A program made the position numbers and the translations under genes. Below, one piece after another: positions 8,460 through 17,733 of a stretch of 49,043 nt of DNA. Source of the DNA: CAZFER01 sp964517495 (GTDB lineage Bacteria; Hinthialibacterota; Hinthialibacteria; Hinthialibacterales; Hinthialibacteraceae); the NCBI GenBank assembly GCA_964517495.1, contig CAZFER010000048.1, positions 1-49,043 on the forward strand. Direction: 5' to 3'. Position 1 is the first letter of the stretch. Each line of letters begins with the position of its first letter. Under the pieces are notes generated by a model. The model ran no database searches and was not told the origin of the DNA. It worked only from the letters and a program-made list of their open reading frames with translations.

Positions 8460-9563
8460 ATGTTGAACTTTGATTCATGGCAGCGTTGTGAGATGGTGCG
8501 AAGCCTATTACGATGGGCCTTGCCTGATGATGGAGCCGGGATTTTGGATGTGGGAGGGTATCCCGGACGTATGCGCTCTATCATGCCGGAACATAACTGG
8601 ATGATATGTGATCCGAAAGTGGATGCCCCAGGCAATCAAATCAAAGGAAGCGCCGATACCTTACCCTTCAAAGACGATGCATTTGATTTTTGTGTGAGTT
8701 TGGATGTCTTGGAACATATTGAACCATCAAAACGGGAAGCGGTGATTAAAGAGATGGGACGAGTCGCCAGGCAAGGGGTGGTATTGACTTTTCCCCATAA
8801 TCACACGCTTGTGAAAGCGGCTGAAGAAAGCGTCCGGCATGCGTATCAGTTGTTATACAAAAAAGAACACCCCTGGCTAAGTGAACATAAACAATATGCG
8901 TTGCCTGATGCAAATACCATTCATGAATTTTTAATGGCTGTGGGCGGTCAGAGCGCTATTTTTGATCTCGGCGCACTGCGGCGATGGGTACACCTGCAAC
9001 TTATTGATTTGATGCTGGAAGCAACTCCCAACAGTTTGGATTTGGGAAAGAAACTGGATGAGTGGTATCAGGAGAAGTTATTTTTATTCGAATTTAACCC
9101 TCCAGCCTATCGAAAAGTCATTCTCCACCTATTTAATGTGGATGAACCATTGGGGTTGGATTTGATTCATCCTCCCCTTGAAGAGGAAGTTGAAGCGGAT
9201 AATGCCTTTTTCCATGAGTTCACCATCGGCTTGTTGAAATTAATGCTGGAACAACAATCATCATCCGATGACAAAATGAAGCAAATTCAAGAACTTGAAG
9301 CACAAGCCCAGCAAGCCAGAAAAGCCGAAGCGGAAAATACTCCCACTCCCACGCCACCCCCACCTGAAACTCCTGCACCATCGAGTGAGAGTACGGAATA
9401 TATTATGCGATTGGAACAGAGCCTGCGTTCATGGGAAGAAACCTATGCCCTGACCATCGAACAGCTAAGCGAAACATCCCAATGGCGGGATCAATTGGAA
9501 CAGCGGCGTAGCTTCCGCCTGTATAAACGGGCCATGGGATTATTTGGCCGAAAATTCGAATGA
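8460..9563 (+). CDS. SAM-dependent class I methyltransferase with long C-terminal extension
   Basis: The N-terminal half is a Methyltransf_11-type fold: motif I ILDVGGYPGRM, an acidic strand end in WMICDPKVDAPG, ADTLPFKDDAFDFCVSLDVLEHI (the motif around the post-I/motif II strand) and a helix containing EMGRVARQG. After about residue 260 comes a coiled, low-complexity region with a TPTPTPPPPETPAP linker, ending in a short helix rich in Arg. This layout is common in enzymes that modify surface glycans; the substrate is unknown. A TTG at 8439 would extend the protein by seven residues, but the ATG used here has GAGGA 10 nt upstream (8445-8449). No neighbouring partner genes point to a pathway. 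Confidence 0.83.
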   Translation: MLNFDSWQRCEMVRSLLRWALPDDGAGILDVGGYPGRMRSIMPEHNWMICDPKVDAPGNQIKGSADTLPFKDDAFDFCVSLDVLEHIEPSKREAVIKEMGRVARQGVVLTFPHNHTLVKAAEESVRHAYQLLYKKEHPWLSEHKQYALPDANTIHEFLMAVGGQSAIFDLGALRRWVHLQLIDLMLEATPNSLDLGKKLDEWYQEKLFLFEFNPPAYRKVILHLFNVDEPLGLDLIHPPLEEEVEADNAFFHEFTIGLLKLMLEQQSSSDDKMKQIQELEAQAQQARKAEAENTPTPTPPPPETPAPSSESTEYIMRLEQSLRSWEETYALTIEQLSETSQWRDQLEQRRSFRLYKRAMGLFGRKFE

Positions 9564-9610
9564 TAAATAATTCTATAATTTAGTAAGGAAAAATTTGATT
9601 TTAAGTGATA

Positions 9611-9631
9611 GTGAGTGTAACATTTACTCAC
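9611..9631. other. Small inverted repeat in the RNase G/E leader
   Basis: GTGAGT (9611-9616) and ACTCAC (9626-9631) form a 6-bp stem with a 9-nt loop, about 100 nt before the RNase gene. RNase E genes in other bacteria are known to be autoregulated through leader hairpins; whether this one does so is inference only. Confidence 0.25.
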
Positions 9632-9729
9632 AACACAACTGTTCGGCAATGGGTGGCAGCTTTTTTGGGGCGTTCTGTCGCTTGTTTGATTTTAATTTTG
9701 ATTAGATTGAATATGAGTTGAGAAAATTT

Positions 9730-11244
9730 ATGCAGAAAAATAAAGACCAGAATCCCTCTTCTGAACCAAAATCATCCAGGGAAAAATCTTCTCGGTCCAG
9801 CCGAAAGAAATCAACCCAAAAGCGAACCAACCGTGGAGAAAAGGAAACCTATACCTCCTCCCCGGAGCATAGTGGTACACAGTCGAAAACAACTTCTTCC
9901 AAAAAACACGATTCAAAACAGGAAGAGAAGGATTCACAAAAAAAACAACCACAAAGTAAACGCAGTTCAAAGCCAATTCACCGAATGGTGTTTTCGAATG
10001 ACGCTGGCTATTCCATCGCCGCCATCGCAGTCGATCAACGCATGACCGACTTTTGGATCGAAGAGGATGCTATTGCGGACCAGGGGATATCCGGCAATAT
10101 CTACCGGGGAGTGATTTCGAGAATCGTCCCCGGATTAAATGCGGCTTTTGTTGATATTGGCCTGGATAAACATGGCTTTTTAAGTTTTCAGGAATTGGGG
10201 CCGGAAATATTCAAACGTAATCCAAGAGGCAAACGGGGACGTAAGACCAATATTGAAGAGGTGTTACAGCAGGGTGATCCTGTTTTGGTGCAAATTTCCA
10301 AGGAAACCATTGCCGATAAAGGACCAGCTCTAACCGCCAAGGTATCCCTACCGGGGCGCTTTTTGGTGTTTATGCCCTATTCTGATGCTATCCGCATGTC
10401 GAGAATGCTGGACGACAACGAAAAAAAGTGGTTTCGGGAATTAATCTCACGAGAATTTGACTTGACCGGCGGGGTAATCTTTCGCACGGCATCCAAAGGA
10501 CGCAGTGCACGCGAAATTTTAAGCGATCTGAATAATTTAACCGAGGCCTGGAAAAAACTGGAAAAAGAGTTTCGATCAGGGAATAACCCCAAATTGATTC
10601 ATCGGGAATATAAATTATTCGAACGGATGCTGCGCGATGAATTTAATCAGGATATCAATGAAATCGTTATCGATCACCCGCGCTTGAAATACCGGATTTC
10701 GCAATTTTTGAAAACCATTGCACCCCGCAGCCGGCCCAACCGGCTCATCCAAATTCACCATAACAGTGAAGAAACAGTGTGGAAACACTGCGGCCTGGAT
10801 AAAGATATTGAAAAACTATTCACCAACCAAATCCACCTTGAATGCGGTGGACGGCTAATCCTTGAAGAGATGGAAACATTAACAGCTATTGATGTGAACA
10901 CCGGTAAAAATGTGGCGGGAAAAAGCCAGGAAGAGACGATCTTGGAAACCAACCTTGAAGCAGCGGTGGAAATTCCCCGCCAGCTGCGCTTACGGCAGAT
11001 CGGAGGCATAATTGTCATCGATTTTATCGATATGCGCTTGAAGAAAAACCGTGAACGGGTATTCAAAACCATGGAACGGGAATTGGCCAAGGATCGTACT
11101 CCCTCCGACATCCAGGAATTCACCAACCTGGAACTCATCCAAATCACCCGCCAACGACTGGGTCGCAGCCTGACCCAGCGCTTGACGTATGTCTGTCAGC
11201 ACTGCGGAGGCAGTGGCCGCAAACCATCCATTTCGTTAACGTAA
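9730..11244 (+). CDS. rng: Ribonuclease G/E family endoribonuclease
   Basis: Single-strand-specific endoribonuclease of rRNA maturation and mRNA decay. A very basic, Ser/Lys/Gln-rich disordered N-terminal stretch of about 80 residues comes first. Then follow the S1 domain (NIYRGVISRIVPGLNAAFVD, with an inserted RNPRGKRGRKTN loop), the 5'-sensor/RNase H-like part and the catalytic DNase I-like subdomain. Magnesium-binding aspartates lie in TAIDVNTGKN (Asp388) and GGIIVIDFIDMR (Asp431). The Zn-link cysteines are in CQHCGGSG (489, 492). The protein ends soon after, so it has no RNase E degradosome scaffold; the extra basic tail is at the other end. The ATG at 9730 is chosen over a TTG at 9718; both lack a good ribosome site, so the start is uncertain by four codons. 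Confidence 0.94.
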   Translation: MQKNKDQNPSSEPKSSREKSSRSSRKKSTQKRTNRGEKETYTSSPEHSGTQSKTTSSKKHDSKQEEKDSQKKQPQSKRSSKPIHRMVFSNDAGYSIAAIAVDQRMTDFWIEEDAIADQGISGNIYRGVISRIVPGLNAAFVDIGLDKHGFLSFQELGPEIFKRNPRGKRGRKTNIEEVLQQGDPVLVQISKETIADKGPALTAKVSLPGRFLVFMPYSDAIRMSRMLDDNEKKWFRELISREFDLTGGVIFRTASKGRSAREILSDLNNLTEAWKKLEKEFRSGNNPKLIHREYKLFERMLRDEFNQDINEIVIDHPRLKYRISQFLKTIAPRSRPNRLIQIHHNSEETVWKHCGLDKDIEKLFTNQIHLECGGRLILEEMETLTAIDVNTGKNVAGKSQEETILETNLEAAVEIPRQLRLRQIGGIIVIDFIDMRLKKNRERVFKTMERELAKDRTPSDIQEFTNLELIQITRQRLGRSLTQRLTYVCQHCGGSGRKPSISLT

Positions 11245-11382
11245 ACATTTTGTATCATGAAAACCAAATTCGTAGGATGGATCACGTTTTCCGACTCATC
11301 AACGCACTTTCTCACGTCCATCTCAACCAAGTCCCCCGACGGGTGATTGAGGGGAGCCGTCAAACTTGCTAACCCACAAATA

Positions 11383-11430
11383 GACCCCGAAGGGGCGAAA
11401 TACAATAGCCAGGGGCAATCGCCCCTGGTA
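11383..11430. repeat. REP-like double hairpin between convergent genes
   Basis: Two compact hairpins sit side by side: CCCC-GAA-GGGG (11385-11395) and CCAGGGGC-AATC-GCCCCTGG (11409-11428), joined by GCGAAATACAATAG. The region lies between the ends of the convergent RNase gene and ICMT-like gene, where it could stop transcription from both sides. The pattern resembles a dispersed intergenic element I associate with several uncultured and planctomycete-like genomes, which often yields spurious predicted proteins. No second copy was found in this window. Confidence 0.55.
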
Positions 11431-11434
11431 AATG

Positions 11435-12037
11435 CTATTTTACGCTCTCAGTATTTTTTAATCGAGGAACAAAACGAGGTACTTTTTTACTATACTCGCG
11501 GTACTCATCCCGAAAGCGCTGCAAAAGTTCACGCTCTTCAAGCCAGACCATAATTGGCATCAGTACGATGAAAATGCCCATCAATGCATAGATGGCTGGA
11601 TAATTCAAAATCAAAGACCAGGCCACGAGTGTTAGAGTACCTTCGACGTAGCGGGGATGACGAATTCGACCATAGATCCCATCCGTTATCAATTTACATT
11701 TGTATTGTTGGGGAGCGACTTCCGGAAAGCCAGCCAGCATCGACACGGAGACCGATTTCTTAATGTGATATGAGATATAAATGGAAATGCCCATCATCAC
11801 GATCCCTATAAAACACAGCCAGCCATTAAATGGAAATGTATAAGCCAGGAGGGTATCACTGATGCAATACATCCCCCACCCCATACTAGCCAAAATCAAT
11901 AGAAGGATGCTATACGTCCACTTGATTCCTATTTTGCGCCAAAAACCAATGAAGGGATGAACAATACACCAAAACACAAGCACGGCGGGTATAACCATCA
12001 AAAAAAACACGGCAAATCCATATCGAATGGCTTCCAT
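11435..12037 (-). CDS. Isoprenylcysteine carboxyl methyltransferase (ICMT)-family membrane protein
   Basis: A 200-residue integral membrane protein with about five hydrophobic segments. The C-terminal part carries the ICMT/PEMT-type SAM-binding signature: LITDGIYGRIRHPRYVEGTL, followed by a hydrophobic hairpin and WLEERELLQRFRDEYREYSKKVPRFVPRL (the conserved EE..L...F...Y..Y..V.RF.P pattern). Bacterial members methylate small or lipid substrates in the membrane, and eukaryotic ICMT methylates prenylated cysteines; the substrate here is unknown. The divergent neighbour is an exported ADP-ribosylglycohydrolase-fold protein, with no functional link evident. Confidence 0.85.
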   Translation of the reverse strand: MEAIRYGFAVFFLMVIPAVLVFWCIVHPFIGFWRKIGIKWTYSILLLILASMGWGMYCISDTLLAYTFPFNGWLCFIGIVMMGISIYISYHIKKSVSVSMLAGFPEVAPQQYKCKLITDGIYGRIRHPRYVEGTLTLVAWSLILNYPAIYALMGIFIVLMPIMVWLEERELLQRFRDEYREYSKKVPRFVPRLKNTESVK

Positions 12038-12157
12038 ATTGAAGACCTTGAAATGATTGGAGGATTCCCTGAAACCCTAGACACATTTCACCTTTCTTTG
12101 AGATAATTTCAAATGTTACCGCAACTCTATACACCTTCCAATTGGAGGAATCATAGC

Positions 12158-13828
12158 ATGAAGAAAATATGTATGCTCATTTTAAGTTTACTTGTATTTG
12201 GTTCATTTTCACAAGCGATTGCACAAGAGTACCGTCAGCTGAGCATTGAAGACTATCGAGACAAAATGAAAGCCGGATGGATTGGCCAGATGGCTGGTGT
12301 GGGCTGGGGTGGCCCGACTGAATTTCGCTGGAAAGGCGAGATTATCCCTGAGGACAAAATGCCTGAATGGAAACCGGAAATGATCAACCAGTTTCATCAG
12401 GATGACATCTATGTTGAAATGACCTTCATGCGCAGTTTAGAAGTATATGGACTGGACGTATCGATCCGTCAAGCCGGTATCGATTTTGCCAATAGTGGCT
12501 ATCCTCTGTGGCACGCCAACCGTGCGGGACGCTCTAATTTACGGCGTGGAATTGCACCGCCTGATTCAGGGCACCCGGAATTCAATAACCACGCCGATGA
12601 CATCGATTACCAAATAGAGGCGGATTATGCCGGATTGATTGCCCCTGGTTTACCCAATTTTGTGATTCAACTGGGAGAAAAATTTGGACGCTTAATGAAT
12701 TATGGTGATGGTCTTTACGGCGGCCAGTTTGTGGGTGGAATGTATGCAGAAGCCTTTTTTGAAGACGATATGGTGAAGATTGTCGAAGCAGGCCTTGAAT
12801 GCATCCCCTCCCAAAGCATGTACGCAGAAACCATTCGCGATGTCTTGCGTTGGTATCAAGAAGATCCATTTGATTGGAAAAAAACCTGGGAGAAGATCGA
12901 GGCCAAATACCAGGATAATCCCAAGAATCGCCTTTTCTCCTGTACCGGCCCCGAAGCGGATTTCAACATCGATGCCAAGATCAACGGCGCCTATATCGTG
13001 ATGGGTTTGTTATATGGCAAGCGTGATCCTGACCAGACCATCATCATTTCCACACGGTGTGGACAGGATTCAGACTGCAATCCTTCCAACGCAGGGGGGA
13101 TTTTATTCACCACCATGGGATTTTCCAACCTTCCCCATAAGTATGTTTCCGCCTTGAACGAAGATACCTATTTCAGCCACACGGATTATAACTTCGCCAA
13201 ATTGATTGATGTGAGTGAAAAACTGGTTCGCCAGGCGGTAAAACAATCGGGAGGGAAAATTGAAGAGGATGATAATGGTCATGAATACTTTTTAATCCCC
13301 AAATCCACTCCAAAACCCTCTGATTTGGAACAATGCTGGGAACCCGGTTCAATCGCCAATAGCCGGTTTACTGAAGAAGAAATGGCAAAAATAACTGCCG
13401 GTATAGCCAATGAAGTTCGGAAATTTGCTCCCGGTTGGAAGATTATCCAATGTGGCAGCGATATGGATCCAGGATTGAAAGAAGAATTCAAGGGGAAGAA
13501 AAACGTATTGCTCACTCACCCTCTCGATGAAAGAACGCCTTGCATTTTGACGAACGAAGTTACCCTTCCTGAAGGGAAAAGAAGCATTTTGCGATTGGTG
13601 GTTAACCACCATGAACAAGGTGATTGGGTATTGGGAGTGAAAGCCAACGGTGATCAATTGTTGGAAGAAACCATTGGCGATGACACCGCCCAACAAGGCT
13701 GGAAGGTCATTGAGGTTGATCTATCACACTATGCCGGGAAAACAGTTGGTCTTGAACTCATCAACGCCGCCAACGGCTGGCGATGGGAAGCGGGTTATTG
13801 GGCGAATATTAATGTAAGAAGTGAATAA
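12158..13828 (+). CDS. Exported ADP-ribosylglycohydrolase (DraG)-fold protein
   Basis: The 556-residue protein begins with a clear signal peptide (MKKICMLILSLLVFGSFSQA, likely cut after AIA at about residue 22). The DraG fold follows: KAGWIGQMAGVGWGGPTEF, then the metal-site acids in FHQDDIYVEMTFMRSL, NNHADDIDYQIEADY, and the C-terminal metal motif CGQDSDCNPSNAGGILF (the family's GxDxDxNaxxAG). A further region of about 150 residues ends the protein and looks like a beta-rich carbohydrate-binding-type domain. Cytosolic DraG enzymes remove ADP-ribose; exported versions are common in Planctomycetota-like genomes, and their substrate is unclear, possibly a glycoside. GGAGGAA at 12144-12150 lies 7 nt before this ATG, ruling out the longer frame from 12113. 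Confidence 0.88.
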   Translation: MKKICMLILSLLVFGSFSQAIAQEYRQLSIEDYRDKMKAGWIGQMAGVGWGGPTEFRWKGEIIPEDKMPEWKPEMINQFHQDDIYVEMTFMRSLEVYGLDVSIRQAGIDFANSGYPLWHANRAGRSNLRRGIAPPDSGHPEFNNHADDIDYQIEADYAGLIAPGLPNFVIQLGEKFGRLMNYGDGLYGGQFVGGMYAEAFFEDDMVKIVEAGLECIPSQSMYAETIRDVLRWYQEDPFDWKKTWEKIEAKYQDNPKNRLFSCTGPEADFNIDAKINGAYIVMGLLYGKRDPDQTIIISTRCGQDSDCNPSNAGGILFTTMGFSNLPHKYVSALNEDTYFSHTDYNFAKLIDVSEKLVRQAVKQSGGKIEEDDNGHEYFLIPKSTPKPSDLEQCWEPGSIANSRFTEEEMAKITAGIANEVRKFAPGWKIIQCGSDMDPGLKEEFKGKKNVLLTHPLDERTPCILTNEVTLPEGKRSILRLVVNHHEQGDWVLGVKANGDQLLEETIGDDTAQQGWKVIEVDLSHYAGKTVGLELINAANGWRWEAGYWANINVRSE

Positions 13829-13863
13829 AACCCTAAACCCAAACAAGCGTCCTTTATTTTTTA

Positions 13864-13896
13864 CAAAAAAAATGCAATTGGCATGAACCAATTGCA
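13864..13896 (-). terminator. Rho-independent terminator for the zinc-ribbon gene
   Basis: TGCAATTGG (13873-13881) pairs perfectly with CCAATTGCA (13888-13896) over a 6-nt loop. Read on the minus strand the stem is followed at once by a run of eight U (the A-run at 13865-13872) and further U-rich sequence. It lies about 100 nt past the stop of the minus-strand gene, which suits a terminator for that gene. Confidence 0.8.
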
Positions 13897-13996
13897 AAAG
13901 AGGGAAAATGTTTTTGCGAGATGCAAAAAGGAAAGGAGATTGGATGAAGAAGTATTTCCATACAAAAACCTTATAAATCAAAAATGAATTAACTCA

Positions 13997-14308
13997 CTAA
14001 AAAAACCGGTGCAACCGCGAGAACCATCCTTGAGTTTGTTCCCGGTCGTCATCCTTAAATTCAGGGAAATGATCCTCCAACGAGTCATACCCGTCGGCAG
14101 ATTCCACCTCATTCTGCCACTCTTGTTCCTGATAATTGGAATCATCGTGTGCTTGAAGATTTAACGAAGGCCGTGATGAAGCGGGTTTTTCCAATTCACG
14201 ATTATTATAGGTTCGGTAATCGTAATTAAAGTAACACCGCATACACACAACGGTTTGGGAAGGACGGCCGCATATCATGCAGCACCCACGCGATCTGTTA
14301 TCGGGCAT
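13997..14308 (-). CDS. Small zinc-ribbon protein
   Basis: A 103-residue soluble protein. The N-terminus holds a probable zinc site CCMICGRPSQTVVCMRCYF, with two CxxC pairs spaced 11 residues apart. The rest is acidic and probably disordered, ending in the aromatic WFSRLHRFF, which could be an anchoring or interaction tail. Function is unknown; it could be an adaptor or an RNA/DNA-binding regulator. The frame is open 14 codons further upstream, but this ATG has AGGAG 7 nt before it (complement of 14316-14320) and is the preferred start. A terminator hairpin with a U-run follows it. Confidence 0.72.
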   Translation of the reverse strand: MPDNRSRGCCMICGRPSQTVVCMRCYFNYDYRTYNNRELEKPASSRPSLNLQAHDDSNYQEQEWQNEVESADGYDSLEDHFPEFKDDDREQTQGWFSRLHRFF

Positions 14309-14538
14309 TGCCACACTCCTCATACTTATATTGTGGTTCAACACCCTCAACCCATTAATCAGCAGATCATACTCATTCTACTATGCCTCTCAACTTGGCT
14401 ACAGCGAATTCCATTCAATTGATTCGATAATCATTATCGGACATATTTTTGCCGACTTAAGTTAAGATTGGGATTTAATTCTTTTTTTTTAATTCCATTG
14501 GGTAAAGCCATTTAGCGTTTTTCACCTTCCGATATGTC

Positions 14539-17500
14539 TTATGATTCTTCATCCGAAACAATCACAATGGCTCCAACCGAATGGGGATCAAGCACGCCTT
14601 TGATCACAACGTTATCCTGTCTAGCTGGATAAGAAGCATTATCCAATCCCAAAAGCGTTTCCATACCAAAATCCCCTTTTTTGATGATCATTAAATCCCC
14701 TCGGACGGTATGAAGGTTTGAATTATAAAGGGTAATGACCATTTTATGGTCAGAGGAAAAACGATTGGCATAAACTCCCCGCTGAAGGGTTGGCAAAAGC
14801 GGTTCCACCTTTCCTGAGGTAAACGTATCATGATGATTGTGAACCACTTCGTATGCTTCTTTTGTGAACGCACGAAACTCTTTGCTATACCATGATTTAG
14901 CCCGCCCCTTCAACCACATCGCTTCGCCATGAAAGAAGCACAACTTGGCATCCTCGGCGCTGATTCCTTTTGGATCGATGCCCGGATGGAACAACTCAAT
15001 CACTTTAAAATCAGGGAAAGCATAACGGAACAAATTCAACTTCACTGGGCTGGGGTAATCCACATCACCCGCCATCGCGTAACTAAATGCTGCATCGGTG
15101 TATTGTGAAGAGATATCATTAGGCACCTGTTCAGTGTAAATCGCTACAGGCTGATCCAGCTTATCAAGTTCATTTCTCAGGTGTTTTAGCATCCCATGTT
15201 CGCCGATGAGGGGATGTGCCCCGACGGCATGTTCATGGTGGGTGGAAAAACAGGCTTTGCTGCTATCGCCAAAACCGTATTGATCAACATATAAGGCATC
15301 CGCATTGGTGTCCTGCGCTACGCTTTTCAGGGTCGTGCCCAAATAATCACGCCAGCCAGCTGCGTATGAATCCATAAACATTTCGTCATTGCCCGACCAG
15401 GTTTTAGGCTCACCATCTTTTGTAATGATCTGCCATTCGCTGGCTTTTTCATGACCAACTTTTGAGCGTGGATCGATCAAATATCCCTCCAAATATAGCC
15501 CTACCGGAACCGGGCATGTGCTGATGGAATGTCTTAAATCGTTCTCTCCTCCCAACTCATATCGTGTATAATTCCCAACCCGGCCATATTTTTCTGAATA
15601 GGCCCAGCCGGAAATATCGATCATATCAATTCCACCCAGCGATGTTTCCGATTCATGAATCAAGCGGTCGAACGTATAGGAATCCCTGGTCAAATCAAAC
15701 AAGTAACCGGTTCCACCAATCGGATAATCACGGCGGCATATAAACACATCTTTCAAAATGCGCCGTGACGCTTTGTTGGTTGTATACCATTGCCTGGACC
15801 ATTGCCGGTAGTTATCAAATGGAACATGCCAATCGCCAGGATGGAAATCCAACATCACCGGCGGAAAGGCATGAAAGGATTGGGCTTCGATTTGAATTGG
15901 TAAATGAAAGCCAAACTCAACTCCCATTCGTGATCCTTGCGTTCGTTTTTCAAAACGAAAGCGTTTCAAAACGAGATCCGTATCCCGAGTGTGCAAAGCC
16001 AAACCAAAATGGCCGCTCTCGGAATAGAGATCAAAAAACTGAAGGGGGAACTCACCTGAATGGACTCCCATCAAACGCACCGGCTGGTTTCCATGTGCCA
16101 CTCGGCGGAGAGGAAAGAAGTAATAATCATTTTGGATATCTTCACTCAATCGGATATCCCGCATATCCGGGAATAACAGGCGTAAGGATTGCGGAGTATA
16201 CCCCTGATTCCTGACACTTGCTTGCATAAGCAGCTCAGTTCCTGCATCCGCCTTCAGATTGATGTTGAATTGCAGTGGCAACGTCGGTTCCATTGATTGA
16301 AGAACCAACGTCAGCCCATTTTGATTAAGATGATAATTTTCGATCGAGAATTGCTCTGAAGTAATCTGCATTCGTCCACTTAAGAATGAAAATAAGGGAG
16401 TTGGTTGAGTGAGTAAATCGTGATAACCCGTTTTATGAAATAAAGATTGGATATTAAGACCATCCTCACCGTTAAGAACCAACCGGTAGTAGTCATTTTC
16501 CAAAACAAACGATTGGTTATCCTTGACGGTTAAATTGGGAGAAGCCGTTTGTTGATTCATGTGAGGTTTTGGTAAGCTCAACGGCTTTTGATTTTCCGGC
16601 AAAGCGACCAGGTTCTCGTTTCCACCATTCACCGTTAAACCAGTTAAAAATAGACGTCCATAGGACATCCACTCTTCAATTGTAATTCTTTCAAGTTTTT
16701 TTCTTTTATCAGCGGGGACGAGATAGCATCCCAAAGTAGAAGCCTCCACACTATAAGAAGAGCGATGAACACTGTAAGGAAATGAGCGATCCCGAGTTCC
16801 ATCCGCATAATGTTTAGTCACCACCAGGCGTTCGGGCTGCTTGATTTCAGTTCGTTGAACAAATTGAAACGCATTGTCCGTCCCAACCAACTCCATACCT
16901 AACAATAAGAAAATCTCATGGCATGTTTGATCAATTGCAACTTCGATGGAATCACGCTCGATAAGCGATGTCGATTTTATCATCGGTTCAGAATTCAATT
17001 CAAAGGGAATTTCATCACATACTACAATTCCAACTGTTAGTTCAGTTTGTCTTGAATAGCGTTCCAATGGTTCCAACTGGCCGGTCAGAGGAATAGTTTG
17101 GACATTCGAATTGAACACACTGGAAGATGCTTGTTTTAATCGATCGCAGGTTAAAACGGTTCGTGTTTCACTATCAGGATCGTGGAAAGAGAGGTCAAAC
17201 AACTCAAGCACAGCAGGTTGATTGCCACTGTGAATGGTTAAAACGATCTGATCAATCTGCTCTGTCTGGATGGGAGGGTAAATCGTTTGAGTCACGCTAT
17301 GGATAGTGCCATCATTCAATGCTTTCACCGGGGGAGTAAAAAACGCTTCACCAGCCCGGGCGAAAGGATTTTCCATATTTGACGCTCCAGGCGTCACTGG
17401 CCCTGTTGAACCAGGACGCAGCCGTATCAAAGGGAAATCTCCATTTTTAATTCCCCAGGCTCGATATCGCAGCTGTAGTTGAGAAAATCGATAAACCCAA

Positions 17501-17721
17501 ATTGGTTCGCTGGTAAGCACCCATTCCGCACTGCTATTCGCTACTACAAAAGCGGATAAACGTTGGCCATCAATCGACAACGTTCCTTGTCCGCTCACCA
17601 ATTCCCACTCGGAAGGATTGGTATGATTGAAACTCCACCCATCTACACCGGAATATGCAGTGGCGTATGAATGCCAATTGAGGAAAAGAATCAGTATAGT
17701 GTAAAGAATATTTTTTTTCAT
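14539..17721 (-). CDS. Large exported glycosidase-like protein (DUF6259-like)
   Basis: A 1060-residue exported protein. MKKNILYTILILFLNWHSYA is a signal peptide. The first 200 residues look like a beta-sandwich carbohydrate-binding domain (GVDGWSFNHTNPSEWELVSG and AVLELFDLSFHDP). A large beta-supersandwich region follows, then a TIM-barrel-like catalytic part with GIDMIDISGWAY, VPVGLYLEGYLIDPRSK, DALYVDQYGFGDSSKACFS and AIYTEQVPNDISSQY, and a short C-terminal beta domain. This arrangement resembles DUF6259-type glycoside-hydrolase-like proteins. The Asp in YVDQYG and the Glu in YTEQ are candidate catalytic acids. Substrate unknown, probably a polysaccharide or glycan. The start lies 12 bp after the PIN-toxin stop on the same strand. 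Confidence 0.72.
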   Translation of the reverse strand: MKKNILYTILILFLNWHSYATAYSGVDGWSFNHTNPSEWELVSGQGTLSIDGQRLSAFVVANSSAEWVLTSEPIWVYRFSQLQLRYRAWGIKNGDFPLIRLRPGSTGPVTPGASNMENPFARAGEAFFTPPVKALNDGTIHSVTQTIYPPIQTEQIDQIVLTIHSGNQPAVLELFDLSFHDPDSETRTVLTCDRLKQASSSVFNSNVQTIPLTGQLEPLERYSRQTELTVGIVVCDEIPFELNSEPMIKSTSLIERDSIEVAIDQTCHEIFLLLGMELVGTDNAFQFVQRTEIKQPERLVVTKHYADGTRDRSFPYSVHRSSYSVEASTLGCYLVPADKRKKLERITIEEWMSYGRLFLTGLTVNGGNENLVALPENQKPLSLPKPHMNQQTASPNLTVKDNQSFVLENDYYRLVLNGEDGLNIQSLFHKTGYHDLLTQPTPLFSFLSGRMQITSEQFSIENYHLNQNGLTLVLQSMEPTLPLQFNINLKADAGTELLMQASVRNQGYTPQSLRLLFPDMRDIRLSEDIQNDYYFFPLRRVAHGNQPVRLMGVHSGEFPLQFFDLYSESGHFGLALHTRDTDLVLKRFRFEKRTQGSRMGVEFGFHLPIQIEAQSFHAFPPVMLDFHPGDWHVPFDNYRQWSRQWYTTNKASRRILKDVFICRRDYPIGGTGYLFDLTRDSYTFDRLIHESETSLGGIDMIDISGWAYSEKYGRVGNYTRYELGGENDLRHSISTCPVPVGLYLEGYLIDPRSKVGHEKASEWQIITKDGEPKTWSGNDEMFMDSYAAGWRDYLGTTLKSVAQDTNADALYVDQYGFGDSSKACFSTHHEHAVGAHPLIGEHGMLKHLRNELDKLDQPVAIYTEQVPNDISSQYTDAAFSYAMAGDVDYPSPVKLNLFRYAFPDFKVIELFHPGIDPKGISAEDAKLCFFHGEAMWLKGRAKSWYSKEFRAFTKEAYEVVHNHHDTFTSGKVEPLLPTLQRGVYANRFSSDHKMVITLYNSNLHTVRGDLMIIKKGDFGMETLLGLDNASYPARQDNVVIKGVLDPHSVGAIVIVSDEES

Positions 17722-17733
17722 AATTGTAAATCA

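Noticed and set aside
10755..11147. 130-codon minus-strand frame
   Set aside because: Antisense inside the RNase G/E gene, whose catalytic motifs are on the plus strand.
11347..11553. Open frame of 68 codons across the REP-like region
   Set aside because: It runs through two hairpins and into the 3' end of the ICMT-like gene on the other strand; the peptide resembles spurious translations of repeat sequence.
13944..13976. Ten-codon frame MKKYFHTKTL preceded by AAAGGAG
   Set aside because: Good ribosome-site spacing but too short, and no conserved context; could be chance in A-rich DNA.
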